A stretch of DNA of 64,000 bases, taken from assembly GCA_963773875.1 (NCBI GenBank), contig CAVZCV010000006.1, positions 372,001 to 436,000 of the forward strand, given 5' to 3'. Numbering within the stretch: the stretch's first letter is position 1; each line of letters begins with the position of its first letter. The DNA comes from CAVTYH01 sp963773875 (GTDB lineage: Bacteria > Planctomycetota > Planctomycetia > Pirellulales > JADZDJ01). Both the position numbers and the translations under genes were made by a program. Below are positions 27,898 to 38,123 of the stretch, in pieces. Under the pieces are notes generated by a model. That model was not told where the DNA came from. It ran no database searches and worked only from the letters and a program-made list of their open reading frames with translations.

Positions 27898-29960
27898 GTG
27901 CAGTTTCAGCTTGCCAGCCCGTTCCAGCCCGCCGGCGATCAGCCGCAGGCCATTGCCGCGCTCACCGAGGGGATGCGCGAAGGGCGGAAGCACCAGGTGC
28001 TGATGGGTGTGACCGGCTCCGGCAAGACGTTCACGATGGCGAACGTGATCCAGAACTTGCAGCGGCCGACGCTGGTGCTCTCCCACAACAAAACGCTGGC
28101 CGCCCAACTGTACTCCGAGTTCAAGGAGTTTTTTCCGCGCAATGCGGTGCACTATTTCGTCAGTTATTACGATTACTATCAGCCCGAGGCTTACATTCCG
28201 CAGCGCGATATTTACATCGAGAAAGATGCCTCGATCAACCAGGAAATCGACCGGTTGCGGCTGGCAAGCACGAGTGCGCTGGTGAGCCGGCGCGATGTAA
28301 TCATCGTGGCCAGCGTTTCTTGCATCTACGGATTGGGCTCGCCGGAAGATTACCGCTCGATGATGGTCGCCATGCGAGTTGGCGAGCAGACCGATCGCGA
28401 TCACGTGCTAAGAAAACTGATCGACATTCATTACGAACGGAACGACATCGAATTCGCCCGCGGCAAGTTCCGCGTTCGTGGCGATTGTGTTGAGTTGTGG
28501 CCCGCGTATGAGGAGTTTGCGTACCGCATCGAGTTTTGGGGGGATGAAGTCGAGAAGCTGACGATTATCAATCCCACGAGTGGCGAAACGGTCGAACGGA
28601 TCGAGCAGATTTACATTTATCCGGCCAAACACTTCGTGATGCCGGAAGACCGAATTCACGCTGCGGTCGACGCGATCAAGCAAGAACTAGAACAGCGGCT
28701 GGAGGAGTTCAAGAATCACAACAAGCTGCTGGAAGCTCAGCGGCTGGCAGCCCGCACGCGGTTCGATATTGAAATGATGCAAGAGATGGGCTACTGCCCG
28801 GGCATTGAGAATTACAGCCGGCCGCTTTCCGGCGCCCGCCGGGAAGCACGCCGGATACGCTTTACAACTTTTTCCCGAAGGATTATTTGCTGTTCGTCGA
28901 TGAATCGCACGTCACAGTGCCGCAAGTGCGGGCGATGTATGCCGGCGACTACAGCCGAAAAAGCACGCTCGTGGAACACGGCTTTCGCTTGCCGAGCGCG
29001 CTCGATAACCGGCCGCTGAAGTTCGACGAATGGGAAAGCAAAACGAGCCAGGTGGTTTTTGTTTCCGCGACGCCGGGGCCATACGAGCTGGAAAAAACCG
29101 GCGGCGAGGTAATTGAACAAGTCATCCGACCGACGGGTTTATTGGATCCGGTAATCGAAATTCATCCCGCGCGCGGCCAGGTGCCGCATTTATTGGAAGA
29201 GATTCAAAAGCGCGCGGCGGTTGGTGAACGAACGCTTGTCACGACGCTCACGAAACGCCTGGCGGAAGACCTTTCGTTCTATCTCGCCGAAAAAGGCGTG
29301 AAGTGCAAATGGCTGCACAGCGAACTCGATGCGTTTGAGCGCGTGGAACTGCTGCGCGATCTGCGATCCGGCAGGTTCGAGGCACTCGTCGGCGTGAATT
29401 TGCTCCGCGAAGGGCTGGATTTGCCGGAAGTTTCGCTGGTTGCGATTCTCGATGCCGACAAGGAAGGGTTCTTGCGCAGTGAAACGTCGCTCTTGCAAAC
29501 GATTGGCCGCTCGGCCCGCAACGTGAACGCAACGGTTATCATGTACGCCGACGTGGTGACCAATTCCATGCAGCACGCCATTGAAGAAACGAACCGCAGG
29601 CGTGCGATGCAAGAGGAATATAACCGCGAGCACAACATTACGCCGGCGACGATCCAAAAGGCAATTCACCAAGGCATTGTCGCGGAAGCCGCCGCGCACG
29701 CACGGGCCAATGCCGCGGTGGGGCGAACCGACGAGGCGCAATACATCACTGAGGAGTATGTTGCGGAGCTTGAAGCCGAAATGTATGCGGCAGCCGAGTC
29801 GCTCGAGTTTGAACGTGCTGCAGCGATCCGCGATCGGATCACGAAAATGCGCGATTCAATGGGCAAGAAAGTTGGCGAAGTCGATTTCCGCGCCGACGAC
29901 AACGGCCGCACAAAACGACGCCGCGGCGGACGATTGCCACGGCCAAAAAAGCTGAGTTGA
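27898..29960 (+). CDS. uvrB: UvrB, excinuclease ABC subunit B (frameshifted)
   Basis: The damage-verifying helicase-like subunit of nucleotide excision repair. It starts at GTG 27898 (VQFQLASPFQPAGDQPQAI). Visible motifs are Walker A GVTGSGKTFT, the beta-hairpin region (YYDYYQPEAYIPQRDIYIEK), DESHVTVPQ, the VSATPGPYELE segment and the UVR domain near the end (AAESLEFERAAAIRDRI). The frame breaks at about 28831-28842 in a GC-rich run after SRPLSG: adding one C restores GRPPGSTPDTLYNFFPKDY and about 687 residues. A LexA-type operator was not seen upstream. Confidence 0.92.
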
Positions 29961-29983
29961 ACTGCGCTATTAGCGAAAGTCGC

Positions 29984-30673
29984 TTAGAACAATCGGCGCC
30001 GGTAGATCGGCACGCCGATCGCCCCAATGGCAAGCAGCGCGATCGTCGAGGGTTCCGGCACCGAAGCGCTGAATGGTGCGAACGATGCCACCGACGAGAC
30101 CGTGCCATCGATCACTGAAGCGGTCGTAGCGGTAAAGTCCGTCGCGTCAGTGTGCAGAACCAAAAGAGCGGAAGTTATTCCGGGCGAAAGTTTGCCCGGG
30201 CCGACTGGCGCTGCGATGAACGAAGCCCCGACGGTGCCGGTTGAGCGATCGAACAAAGTGGGCACCAAGCCAGTTGCGGCAACGTAAAATGCATCGACGG
30301 AAGTTGCGCCAAAGCTATTGATCGTGAGCCGCTCAATCGGATCGACGCTCGCCGCCAAATTGCTAATCTGATAGGTGAACGTCAGCCCGCCGAGTGCGTT
30401 GTCCGGATCGTTCTTGTAAACCGCGGACGACAGGGTGCCGGAATATAGACCGGAGGAAAACGCCACAGCGGGACTGCTGGCGAGCAACGTCGCCGAGACA
30501 GGAACCGTTGACGATGTCGGCGAAACGGTAGCTCCCGGCGGCAGATTAAACGTCGTCGCGTTGGCGACAGATCCGAACGCCAATACGGCGACCACCAAAA
30601 AGGCGACGCCCAAGATCCGCCAGCCGCCCACATGCTTGCAGACCGTAGCCCCGACCGTTGAATGCAGCTTCAT
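29984..30673 (-). CDS. PEP-CTERM protein, beta-rich, function unknown
   Basis: An exported protein of 229 residues: a signal peptide (about 18-40, FLVVAVLAFGSVANA), a Ser/Thr/Ala-rich beta-sandwich-like body and a C-terminal PEP-CTERM sorting signal (VPEPSTIALLAIGAIGVPI followed by YRRR). The body resembles the choice-of-anchor PEP-CTERM proteins of planctomycetes, with no enzyme motif. It converges on uvrB, with a 23-base gap. Confidence 0.8.
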   Translation of the reverse strand: MKLHSTVGATVCKHVGGWRILGVAFLVVAVLAFGSVANATTFNLPPGATVSPTSSTVPVSATLLASSPAVAFSSGLYSGTLSSAVYKNDPDNALGGLTFTYQISNLAASVDPIERLTINSFGATSVDAFYVAATGLVPTLFDRSTGTVGASFIAAPVGPGKLSPGITSALLVLHTDATDFTATTASVIDGTVSSVASFAPFSASVPEPSTIALLAIGAIGVPIYRRRLF

Positions 30674-31006
30674 AGATGGCCCCTGTCAGAATGCCTATTT
30701 CCTTACTTCCGTAGCGCTTACCTTACACCTCCACGCGAACATTTACAATGAATTGGCGCGAAGATTTTCCACTTTTGTGGGATTTTACGATGTCAAACAG
30801 CATGCCGATTTGAAATTTGCGGCGATTCAAGCTGCCACTAGACAGGGAGTTGCGGCTCTGGCGGCACCTAAAACTTTGCGACATCGATCTAACCGGCACG
30901 CGGGTCGGAATAGACGCACACGGTTGCATGGGAGGGCTCATCTTATTTGGCGGCATATTCCGAATTGAATGCCTAGGCCCTCGTTCCCTCGCTGGAGACT
31001 GTATCA
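30674..31006. other. Intergenic region between divergent genes
   Basis: A 333-base region separating the PEP-CTERM gene (minus) from the small secreted protein (plus). A short CCAC/GTGG hairpin lies near 30769-30780. GGAGACTG just before ATG 31007 is the ribosome-binding site of the next gene. Nothing else is recognisable. Confidence 0.4.
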
Positions 31007-31474
31007 ATGAGCATTCGCTTTGGGCGATTCCTTCGGACTGCGCAAGCTTTTTCGTTCGCAGTAATGATGATTGCGAATCAACATTCGGTGTATGCCGCCG
31101 ATGAGCATGTGCAACCGGCGCGTGTCCAAACCGCTTCAGCGAGCCCAACCGCTGCTACGCCCGCCCCCGCACCGATGGTTTCACCCGGCGAAGCCACGCC
31201 AGAAATGTGGTTCTACGAACAGGCGATTCAGCAGTACAACAATCCGAAGTACGCCGTGCGTGCCGCCGCGGAATTCAAAGCCAACCAGCGGCGCATGCGA
31301 CTTGCCGCCATGCAGTGGTACGGCTATTCCAACAGTCGACCGGAAATGGGCATCGACAACTTGCACGGCCCGCAGCAAGCGCAATGGGTTGGCAACGGCG
31401 CCGATCCAAACTGGTGGGTCGCTCCCGCACGACCGGCGGTCATCATCAACGTGCCGTCGCCTTCGCGCTATTAA
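31007..31474 (+). CDS. Small secreted planctomycete-type protein, function unknown
   Basis: A 155-residue protein with a signal peptide (about 1-30, ending VYAAD), a Pro/Ala/Thr-rich linker and a compact C-terminal region: TPEMWFYEQAIQQYNNPK, AEFKANQRRMRLAAMQWYGY and SNSRPEMG. The EMWFYEQ...NSRP arrangement fits a small family I associate with Pirellulales. It has no catalytic motif. GGAGA upstream supports ATG 31007. Confidence 0.65.
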   Translation: MSIRFGRFLRTAQAFSFAVMMIANQHSVYAADEHVQPARVQTASASPTAATPAPAPMVSPGEATPEMWFYEQAIQQYNNPKYAVRAAAEFKANQRRMRLAAMQWYGYSNSRPEMGIDNLHGPQQAQWVGNGADPNWWVAPARPAVIINVPSPSRY

Positions 31475-31587
31475 TCGGACGCTCGCCCGAACTTCTCGGC
31501 CAGCAACGTGTCGATGATAATCGCGCTTATGCGTGATGCATCATGGCGGTGCGGCAAAAGCGTCTTGTTCGAGAAGGCGTCAGAAAA

Positions 31588-32016
31588 ATGACGGATGCGC
31601 AGTTCCTGCAAGCGTTTCAGCAGTGTTCGCTGCCGGCAACGCAGTGGACACATACCGCGCACGTCCGCATGGCCTGGCTGTATCTGCGACAATTGCCACT
31701 CGCTGAAGCGTTGCCGCGGGTGCGCGAGGGAATCCAGCGCTACAACGTTTCGCTGAATAAGCCTTCGGGCTATCACGAAACCATCACGCAGGGATTCCTG
31801 GTTCTTATCGATCACAGGCTGCAAGGCGAAAATCGCGTCCAAACGTTCGACGAGTTTTGCACAAAACATCCAGACATCCTGGACCGGACGCTATCCGCGC
31901 TTTTGATCCATTACAAAAAAGAAACTTTGTATAGCGCGAACGCCCGCGCGACGTTCGTGGAGCCTGACCTTGCGCCGTTTCCAAGCAAGCCTATGCAGAC
32001 GAACGGGATAAATTAA
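31588..32016 (+). CDS. Conserved uncharacterised protein with a WTHxAH motif
   Basis: From ATG 31588 (MTDAQFLQAFQQCSLPATQW) the protein has 142 residues; an in-frame ATG at 31543 would add 15. WTHTAHVRMAWLYLRQLPL near residue 20 gives two closely spaced His, and NKPSGYHETITQGFL gives a further His/Glu. The same pattern occurs in small bacterial proteins of unknown function. Predicted helical and cytoplasmic. A metal site formed by the His residues is possible but unproven. Confidence 0.6.
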   Translation: MTDAQFLQAFQQCSLPATQWTHTAHVRMAWLYLRQLPLAEALPRVREGIQRYNVSLNKPSGYHETITQGFLVLIDHRLQGENRVQTFDEFCTKHPDILDRTLSALLIHYKKETLYSANARATFVEPDLAPFPSKPMQTNGIN

Positions 32017-32068
32017 CGCGCCCGCCGCTTGATCGGCCAAGGCGATCCGGGCCCGAGCCATCTCGGTC

Positions 32069-33682
32069 TTATGCAACCAGCAAGGCGCTTTGCGCAAAAC
32101 TTTGGAGAAGCTGATCCACGCATTGCTCCGCCGTGTTGAGCGCCTCGATTGAGGTATTTTCCTCAAGCCGCGCTTGAACCAGCGCAACCAGCGCCGCCCG
32201 ATCGTGCTTGCCCTCCAAATGTTGCAGCACCAGCCGCGCCGGTTCAGTCAGCACGATCGACTCCAGCCGCATGTTGACCACCTTGTGCCCCTCTCCGGCA
32301 CGCCGCCGTGCATACGGGCTGGCCACCGGTCGGTCGGAAACCCGTGTGATAAACTGCGGAGGCGAGAGCGAGAACTCTACCAATCCCGCGGTATAGCAGT
32401 GCAGCAATCGCGTCGCCAAGTGATATGCCTGCTCCGGTGCAACCGTCTGGCTCTGCGCCGCCGCCGCCAGCAAATTGCGGAAGAGAATCGACTCGGGCCA
32501 GATGCGCGACAGATGCGTCATGGCCGCTTTCATCAGCGGGTCGCGAGTCGTCACTGCACCCTGGCGTGAATCGCCCGTGCCGAATTGCTCGGGAGTGTCA
32601 GATTGCAAATCTGGCTGCGGCGAAACCGGTTTGGCCGGCGACGCGATCCACATCCGCTGAACCACCACCTCCGGCCGCAGCGCGTAGTCGAGCGCTACGT
32701 TGTCGTGACAGAGCAAGGTCTGGCGGAACATGCGGTTTCGCAGAAAGTCCATGTATTGCTCCATCTGCAACATATTTGGAGAGATATGCCGCAGCGTCTT
32801 TTCGATTTCCGGGCCTAAGCGGGAGGCAACCATGGCCGTGATTTGCGCTTCGCCCAGATACTGCATGTTCTTGGCGGCGGCACGGTCGGCGAATTGATGG
32901 AAGTAAAGCGGTTCGTTGTAGTCCTCCAGATGTTCATGTAGTAGATACGTGTCGGGAGTCGCGGCCAGCACCGCTAATTCCTGCCGGATCATGGAATCGA
33001 AGGCGGCATCATGAGTGTCCACCGCGCCGACCAGAAAAGTCAGCAGCCCGCGCGCTTCCCGGATCCGATCGTCGGGGTCGTCAAATCGCTCGGTGTGATA
33101 ACATAGCATCTCGCGGATGGCTGCGCGTGCATGCCAACCGGGAAACGTGTTATAGCTGATGTACGCGACTCCATTTTGGTGCAGATGATCGTGGCAGATC
33201 TGAAGGATCTTGTCCTGCACCTCGGGCGGCACCCATGAGTAGACGCCGTGACAGAGAATGTAGTCGAACATCCCCAAGTCGCGGGATACGTCGAGGATGC
33301 TGAGGCATTTCAAGTCAACATTGCCCAAATCCAGTTCGCGGCAAATCTCCTGTCCGTCGCGAATCTGCCGCTCGGAAAGGTCGATTCCTACGAATTGGCT
33401 GCCCGGCCACGACAACCCCATCGGAATGAGGTTGCCGCCGCTTGCTGCACCCAGCTCAAGCACGCGGCAACGATCCGGCGGCGCGGGATCCATTCCGAAA
33501 AGCGTTGCGATCGCGGCCAGACGATCTGGCCGAGTCTGGGCGAAAGCGCAAACGGAATACGGCACAACGTCGTAGGAGCTGGCCGGCGCAGACGGCGACG
33601 CTACGGGGCACTCGGCGGCGGCATCGCTCGCCGCTTCCGCCGCCGCTGCATTTTCGCGCATCGTTTCGATCGGATCGTTCAC
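32069..33682 (-). CDS. SAM-dependent methyltransferase with PKMT-type regulatory domain
   Basis: A class I methyltransferase of 537 residues. Motif I is CRVLELGAASGGNLIPM (about 73-89), followed by GIDLSERQI. Next comes the methyltransferase regulatory domain (about 220-330, including LLHEHLEDYNEPLYFHQFAD) and a C-terminal winged-helix-like domain. The layout is that of rickettsial outer-membrane-protein lysine methyltransferases and their planctomycete homologs. It starts one base after the stop of the surface-protein gene at 33683-34738, so the two are transcribed together and the surface protein may be its substrate. No signal peptide. Confidence 0.85.
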   Translation of the reverse strand: MNDPIETMRENAAAAEAASDAAAECPVASPSAPASSYDVVPYSVCAFAQTRPDRLAAIATLFGMDPAPPDRCRVLELGAASGGNLIPMGLSWPGSQFVGIDLSERQIRDGQEICRELDLGNVDLKCLSILDVSRDLGMFDYILCHGVYSWVPPEVQDKILQICHDHLHQNGVAYISYNTFPGWHARAAIREMLCYHTERFDDPDDRIREARGLLTFLVGAVDTHDAAFDSMIRQELAVLAATPDTYLLHEHLEDYNEPLYFHQFADRAAAKNMQYLGEAQITAMVASRLGPEIEKTLRHISPNMLQMEQYMDFLRNRMFRQTLLCHDNVALDYALRPEVVVQRMWIASPAKPVSPQPDLQSDTPEQFGTGDSRQGAVTTRDPLMKAAMTHLSRIWPESILFRNLLAAAAQSQTVAPEQAYHLATRLLHCYTAGLVEFSLSPPQFITRVSDRPVASPYARRRAGEGHKVVNMRLESIVLTEPARLVLQHLEGKHDRAALVALVQARLEENTSIEALNTAEQCVDQLLQSFAQSALLVA

Positions 33683-34738
33683 TCAGGTAATGATATCGTC
33701 GGTCGGTGGCACAACGATTCCGCCCTCAAAATTTCCTCCGTCGCTCAGGCTACCTATCAAGGTCGTGATACCGTCATGGAACTGCTGCACTGCCGGCAGC
33801 AGGGCTGAGGCAGCGGCCGGATCCCCCAAATCCACGATCGCTTCGTTGGCCTTTTGGAACACCTCCTCGATCCCGGCCTGGAGCTTCGATGTGAAAAACT
33901 CTTGCTGCCCTTTGCCTGCCTTCCTATGTGAAACCAGCTCCCCCTTGATGATCAGGCCGTCGATATTCAGGACATCCTCCGAGATCTTGAGGTAGTCGAG
34001 CGTCTGTTTTTGAGTCGCGGCACCGGCGCCCTCTACGCCCAACAGTCCTTGCACCAGGCCCGCAGCGTCGGCAAACAGCGTATCGACAATCGGCAAGGCC
34101 GTTTTCTGCGTTTGGGCATCGACCGAGCTGATGATGATGTCGGTCAACTTGATCTTCAGGTAATCGATCTTCGCCTCCGTCGCCATCAGCTTCTTGTCCG
34201 TCAGTTCTCCATTGATCAGATCCTCGCCGACCTTGAACAGTTCGTTATCAAGTTGGCGAAACGTCAAAACGGCTTTGGCGATGTGCTTGCCGCTCGCACA
34301 GGCTCTCAGCAGTCGGAACTGGTCCTGCGTCACCTTCAGCCCATTTTGCAAGAGGCCGATCACTACCTGCGTGTCCCCGCCGACCGGTGGCGGCTCGGTG
34401 CTGATGTCGCTGCCCGCCGTGCTATGCGGGCTCGCGCTAAGCAAGTTGCGGTCTTCCAGCCTTTCTAGAGCCAAACATGGACGTCCGGCCACGACTCTCG
34501 CGTCAGATGAATTGCGCAGATGGCGACTGATGAACCGCGGGACCAACCACTTCCACGAGTGTGTCGATTTCACGTCTGACCTCCGATTCCATAGGCCCCT
34601 GGGGAACTGCAGCGCAGCGTAGCGTAACCCAATCCCGAAAGGAACCATTGAGCGACAATATTGAGCGATGCTATCGAATTGCGTGAGTTGCTTTGGTGGC
34701 GATTCGACCAACGTGGCTGCTTTGAACCCGGAACACAC
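33683..34738 (-). CDS. Putative surface protein with LExLEDRxLLSA export motif
   Basis: Near residue 90 the protein has LALERLEDRNLLSA, an N-terminal motif shared by exported or cell-surface proteins of planctomycetes. About 90 residues precede it, so the real start may be one of the internal Met codons. The rest (about 105-351) is helical, rich in Lys, Asp and Leu (DYLKIKLTDIIISSVDAQTQ), with no cysteines of note and no enzyme motif. It abuts the downstream methyltransferase gene with no gap. An abundance of Lys makes it a plausible methylation target, but this is inference. Confidence 0.6.
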   Translation of the reverse strand: MCSGFKAATLVESPPKQLTQFDSIAQYCRSMVPFGIGLRYAALQFPRGLWNRRSDVKSTHSWKWLVPRFISRHLRNSSDARVVAGRPCLALERLEDRNLLSASPHSTAGSDISTEPPPVGGDTQVVIGLLQNGLKVTQDQFRLLRACASGKHIAKAVLTFRQLDNELFKVGEDLINGELTDKKLMATEAKIDYLKIKLTDIIISSVDAQTQKTALPIVDTLFADAAGLVQGLLGVEGAGAATQKQTLDYLKISEDVLNIDGLIIKGELVSHRKAGKGQQEFFTSKLQAGIEEVFQKANEAIVDLGDPAAASALLPAVQQFHDGITTLIGSLSDGGNFEGGIVVPPTDDIIT

Positions 34739-34880
34739 GATGTCTCATTGGGACTCGGTTCCGATCAACCCAGCGTTCCAATCCAGCGGCTCGATTGGTT
34801 CAGTATTCTCCTTTACTCCAACGAGTAACTGACGAACGCTCATTTATCGAGGATGCGAGAGAAAATATCAGATCGTCGGG

Positions 34881-35131
34881 GTGAAATGCCTTGTTCGCCC
34901 TCCATCGGGAGCAGCTCAAACGTGCAAACCGCTAAACGATTTTGGCCAGCCAATCGGCTCTCTGGCTCCCGACTGGCAGCCGCCGGTTCGGCCGGGGGGG
35001 GAGGTAATGGAAGGTCTTTATTGTCGGCTGAAGCCGTTGGACCCGCAGCGGCATGCGGAAGAATTGTTCGAAGCGAATGCAAGCGATGATGGGCGGAGCT
35101 GGACGTATTTGCCTTATGGACCGTTTGCGAC
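34881..35131 (+). pseudogene. Truncated 5' copy of the GNAT acetyltransferase gene
   Basis: In frame, LNDFGQPIGSLAPDWQPPVR then MEGLYCRLKPLDPQRHAEEL match the N-terminus of the full GNAT gene at 38124. Bases 35007-35131 are identical over 125 bases to 38211-38335, while the 66 bases before them are only about 70 percent alike. Homology stops abruptly at 35131, where sequence of the LamG/PEP-CTERM gene (opposite strand) begins. No acetyl-CoA-binding part remains, so the fragment cannot be functional. Confidence 0.82.
35007..35131 (+). repeat. 125-base direct repeat, left copy
   Basis: By eye this is identical to 38211-38335 in the same orientation. The two copies bracket a 3.1-kb segment holding the LamG/dockerin/PEP-CTERM gene, whose last 18 bases and stop lie inside this copy. 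Confidence 0.93.
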
Positions 35132-37929
35132 AGCGCACCTTGCCCGCTGCGAAAGCCTTTGGCGACAAAATGCGATTGCCAACACGCCTCCCATCAACAT
35201 CAACAGCATGGTGCTGGGTTCAGGCACAGCTAGCGCGTCGCTGCCGGCGCCAGCGCCGTTGATCAGAAAGTCAATTAATCCTTGGATATCGGCATTGGTG
35301 ACGTTACTGTCGCCCGTCAGGTCGAGAATTTGCACCAATTGCTGATTCGTAAGCGCTCCGCCTCCTGGTCCGTGCGTGGCCTGATACACAGTCAAATCGG
35401 TGAGGGCATTTAGCATCGCGGTAAGATCGGTGGCTGTGACGTGTCCGTCTCGATCCACATCGCCGGGCAGAAAGTTTCCGTCGATGACCGACAGTGCACC
35501 GATCATGTACAGATGCGTCGTGTTCCAGGCTAATCCTGCCGAAAGCGCCGGCAGATTCAGACTGCCGAACGTGCTGCTCTTGGTGCCCCAATCGAAAAGA
35601 TCGAAACTATCTCCCAGCACCGGAGCAAAGCCATTAACGATCGAAACATTCAACGTGCCGCCAAACGTTAGATTGCCGCTCACAAAAACCGCATCGAATT
35701 GGCTGCCGCGATTGACACCGCCGAGCTCGATTTGCGTTTGAGATCCGGAGCTCAACGCGAGCGATCCGACGGTGAGGACACCAGGGCTGTTGCCGGGAGC
35801 GAGAAATCCGCCGCCGGCAACCGTGACCAGACCAGCAATCGTTCCTGTGCCTTGGAGGGCGCCTCCAGAATTGACATTGACGGCACCGGCTATCGAGCCA
35901 TTCACGCGCAAAGCGCCACCGTTGATATTGGTCGGGCCGGTATAAGTGTTCGTGCCGGAGAGTGTCAGCATGCCTGTTCCTTGTTTGATCAGCGAGCCAC
36001 CGGGCCCGGAGATCGTGCCGGCGAATTGCGTGCTAGCCGACGAGCTGACGGTTATTTGCCCACTTCCCAACGTGACCGTCGATCCAACCGCCCCCGTTAG
36101 CGACCCAATCTGCTGCACCGCGCCGTTCACGTCGAGCGCCGCGCCACCGGCGATTGTGACATTCGTGGTGGACGGGAGCGAGCCAAAGATATTGCTGTTC
36201 TGATACAGCGCCGATATTGCGCCCGAGTCAGTGCTTGGCTGTAGAACTGCACGCTGTCTAAGAGGCCGTTGTAGTTGACCGTACCGTCGCTGGCCACGGT
36301 GTTGGTGCTGACGCCCAGGCGAACGATCGAGCCAACATCAGCATTGGCGAAGCCGTTGTTGCCGGGAGATAGCGGTTGCGCCACGCCATCCACGTAGATC
36401 GCATAGCTATTGGCATTATTGACGTAGGTTACCTGATGCCAAATGCTGTTGATCACGGAGGTCGCGCTGGCGGAACCCTGAAAGAAGCCACCCGCATATC
36501 GCACGCCACTGGGAATACCGCCGCTGCCACCTGCCGTGCCATCGCCAAGATAGAAAATCGTGTTGCCGTTGGACCAATTGGCGCCGTTGCCTTTGGTAAA
36601 GATGCTGGCGCCGGGTGTGCTCGTCTTCACCCAGGCGGCCACGGTCCAGCTCGCGTTGTTTCCCAGATCTGTGATTGGGCTGTTGATGTTTACCGATGCA
36701 CCTCCAGCCAGACTTACGGCGTTGCCCGATTGACCTCCGGCGACGATCGTCGCGCCGCCAGCCAGCGTGCCGTTCATCGCCGCGCCACCGGTGCCGCCGT
36801 TGACAACCGTAGTGCCGCTGACATTGTCGAACGTATAGCTGGCGATGGGACTGGGGGGAGCTAATCGAAGCGTGCCACTGTTGATGCTGGTGTCGCCACT
36901 ATATGTGCCGCTGCCCGTCAGGGTGAGTGTGTAGGCGCCTGCCTTGATCATTGAGCCGCTCCCGCCGATATTCGCGAGAATCTTAACGTTGCCCTGAGCG
37001 GCATCGATCGTTGCGGACGAAGATAGCGTGACCTTCCCGGCAAGTTGGAAGAGGTCGCCGGCGCCGCTGGCATGGCGCACGTACCCGCTATCGACAATCA
37101 AATTCTTAAAGGTCAGCACGCTGGTGTTTCCAACACCTTTGAATAGCAGGCCGCCATTTATGCCATTCGTGTTGTTAACCGTCAGGGAGTTGCCGGCGAA
37201 CGTGAAACTTGGCGTTGTGCCGCCTGGGTTGTTACTGTCCAGTGGTGTGCGGAGCGTGTAATTGCCGGTGGAGTAGTCGGTGCCGGGTTGAGCAAAGTGG
37301 CTGTCGCTCCAACTCCATGGATAGTTGAAGCTGGAGCTGCCGATTGCGTCCGACGCAGTAAGTGTCACGACTTTCGCCGAGGAAGGTGAGGCCGTCGAGC
37401 CGATCCCAAAATCCCCACGCAGCGCGTAAACCATCGCGACATGACGGGCGTCGTTGATTGGGCTCGATTCGTTATCGTAGTTTTCCCCGTAAGGCCAGTA
37501 GTGCTGCGAGTCGCCGTTGAGCACCGCGCCGATGCCGTCAAACTGTTGGATTAGCGCCGACGCATGCGGTCCGGTCCAGTAGGCGCTGTAGGTCCCAGTC
37601 CCCAGCCAGTGGGAAGACTCGTGCAACAGAACGCGCACATTCGGGTAAGTGCCGCCATCACCAATGCTGCCTCCCGAACCGCCGTAGCCCGACTGCGCCG
37701 TTGGAATGCCGGCATTGTAATAGACGTAGATGCTGCCATTGCCGAAGTCGCCGTACGCGTTGTACATGTTGACGACGGTCTGCATGTTACTGACAGCCGC
37801 ATTGTACCATCCGGCCGGCCACGGACTGCCCGGGTCAACATAGAACGAGAGCGCTGCTTTGGAAATCTCAGCCATCGCGCACACGAGGCATGTAACAAAC
37901 GCAACGATTTTCATTCGCTTTGAAAACAC
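35114..37929 (-). CDS. Large exported protein: HExxH domain, autotransporter-type strands, LamG, dockerin, PEP-CTERM (frameshifted)
   Basis: Domain order in the restored 938 residues: signal peptide (to about 26); a putative metallopeptidase-like domain with HESSHWLG near residue 105; an autotransporter-associated beta-strand repeat (TLTGSGTYSGDTSINSGTLR); a LamG/concanavalin-like domain (ASWTVAAWVKTS, VNYNGLLDSVQFYSQAL); a second strand-repeat block (LTLSGTNTYTGPTNINGGAL); a dockerin-type pair of calcium loops (GDVDRDGHVTATDL and DLTGDSNVTNADI); then VPEPSTMLLMLMGG and a basic tail. The frame breaks at about 36211-36219: one missing A in CAATATCGG. The final residues are read from the GNAT repeat, so the original C-terminus may differ. 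Confidence 0.78.
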
Positions 37930-38123
37930 CGGCGGATCCTGAGATTACAACCGCGACAGGCAGTGGCGGCGAAGCTCTATGCCACAAAGAAGCACCGAGC
38001 CAGAGAATAGTATATACACTTCCCGCGTCGTCACACGGCGACGAATAGCCGATCTGCAGTGCAAGATATAGCGCGAACCGGTTAGCACACGTGCTGTCGT
38101 GCATCAATGGGAGCAATTCAATC

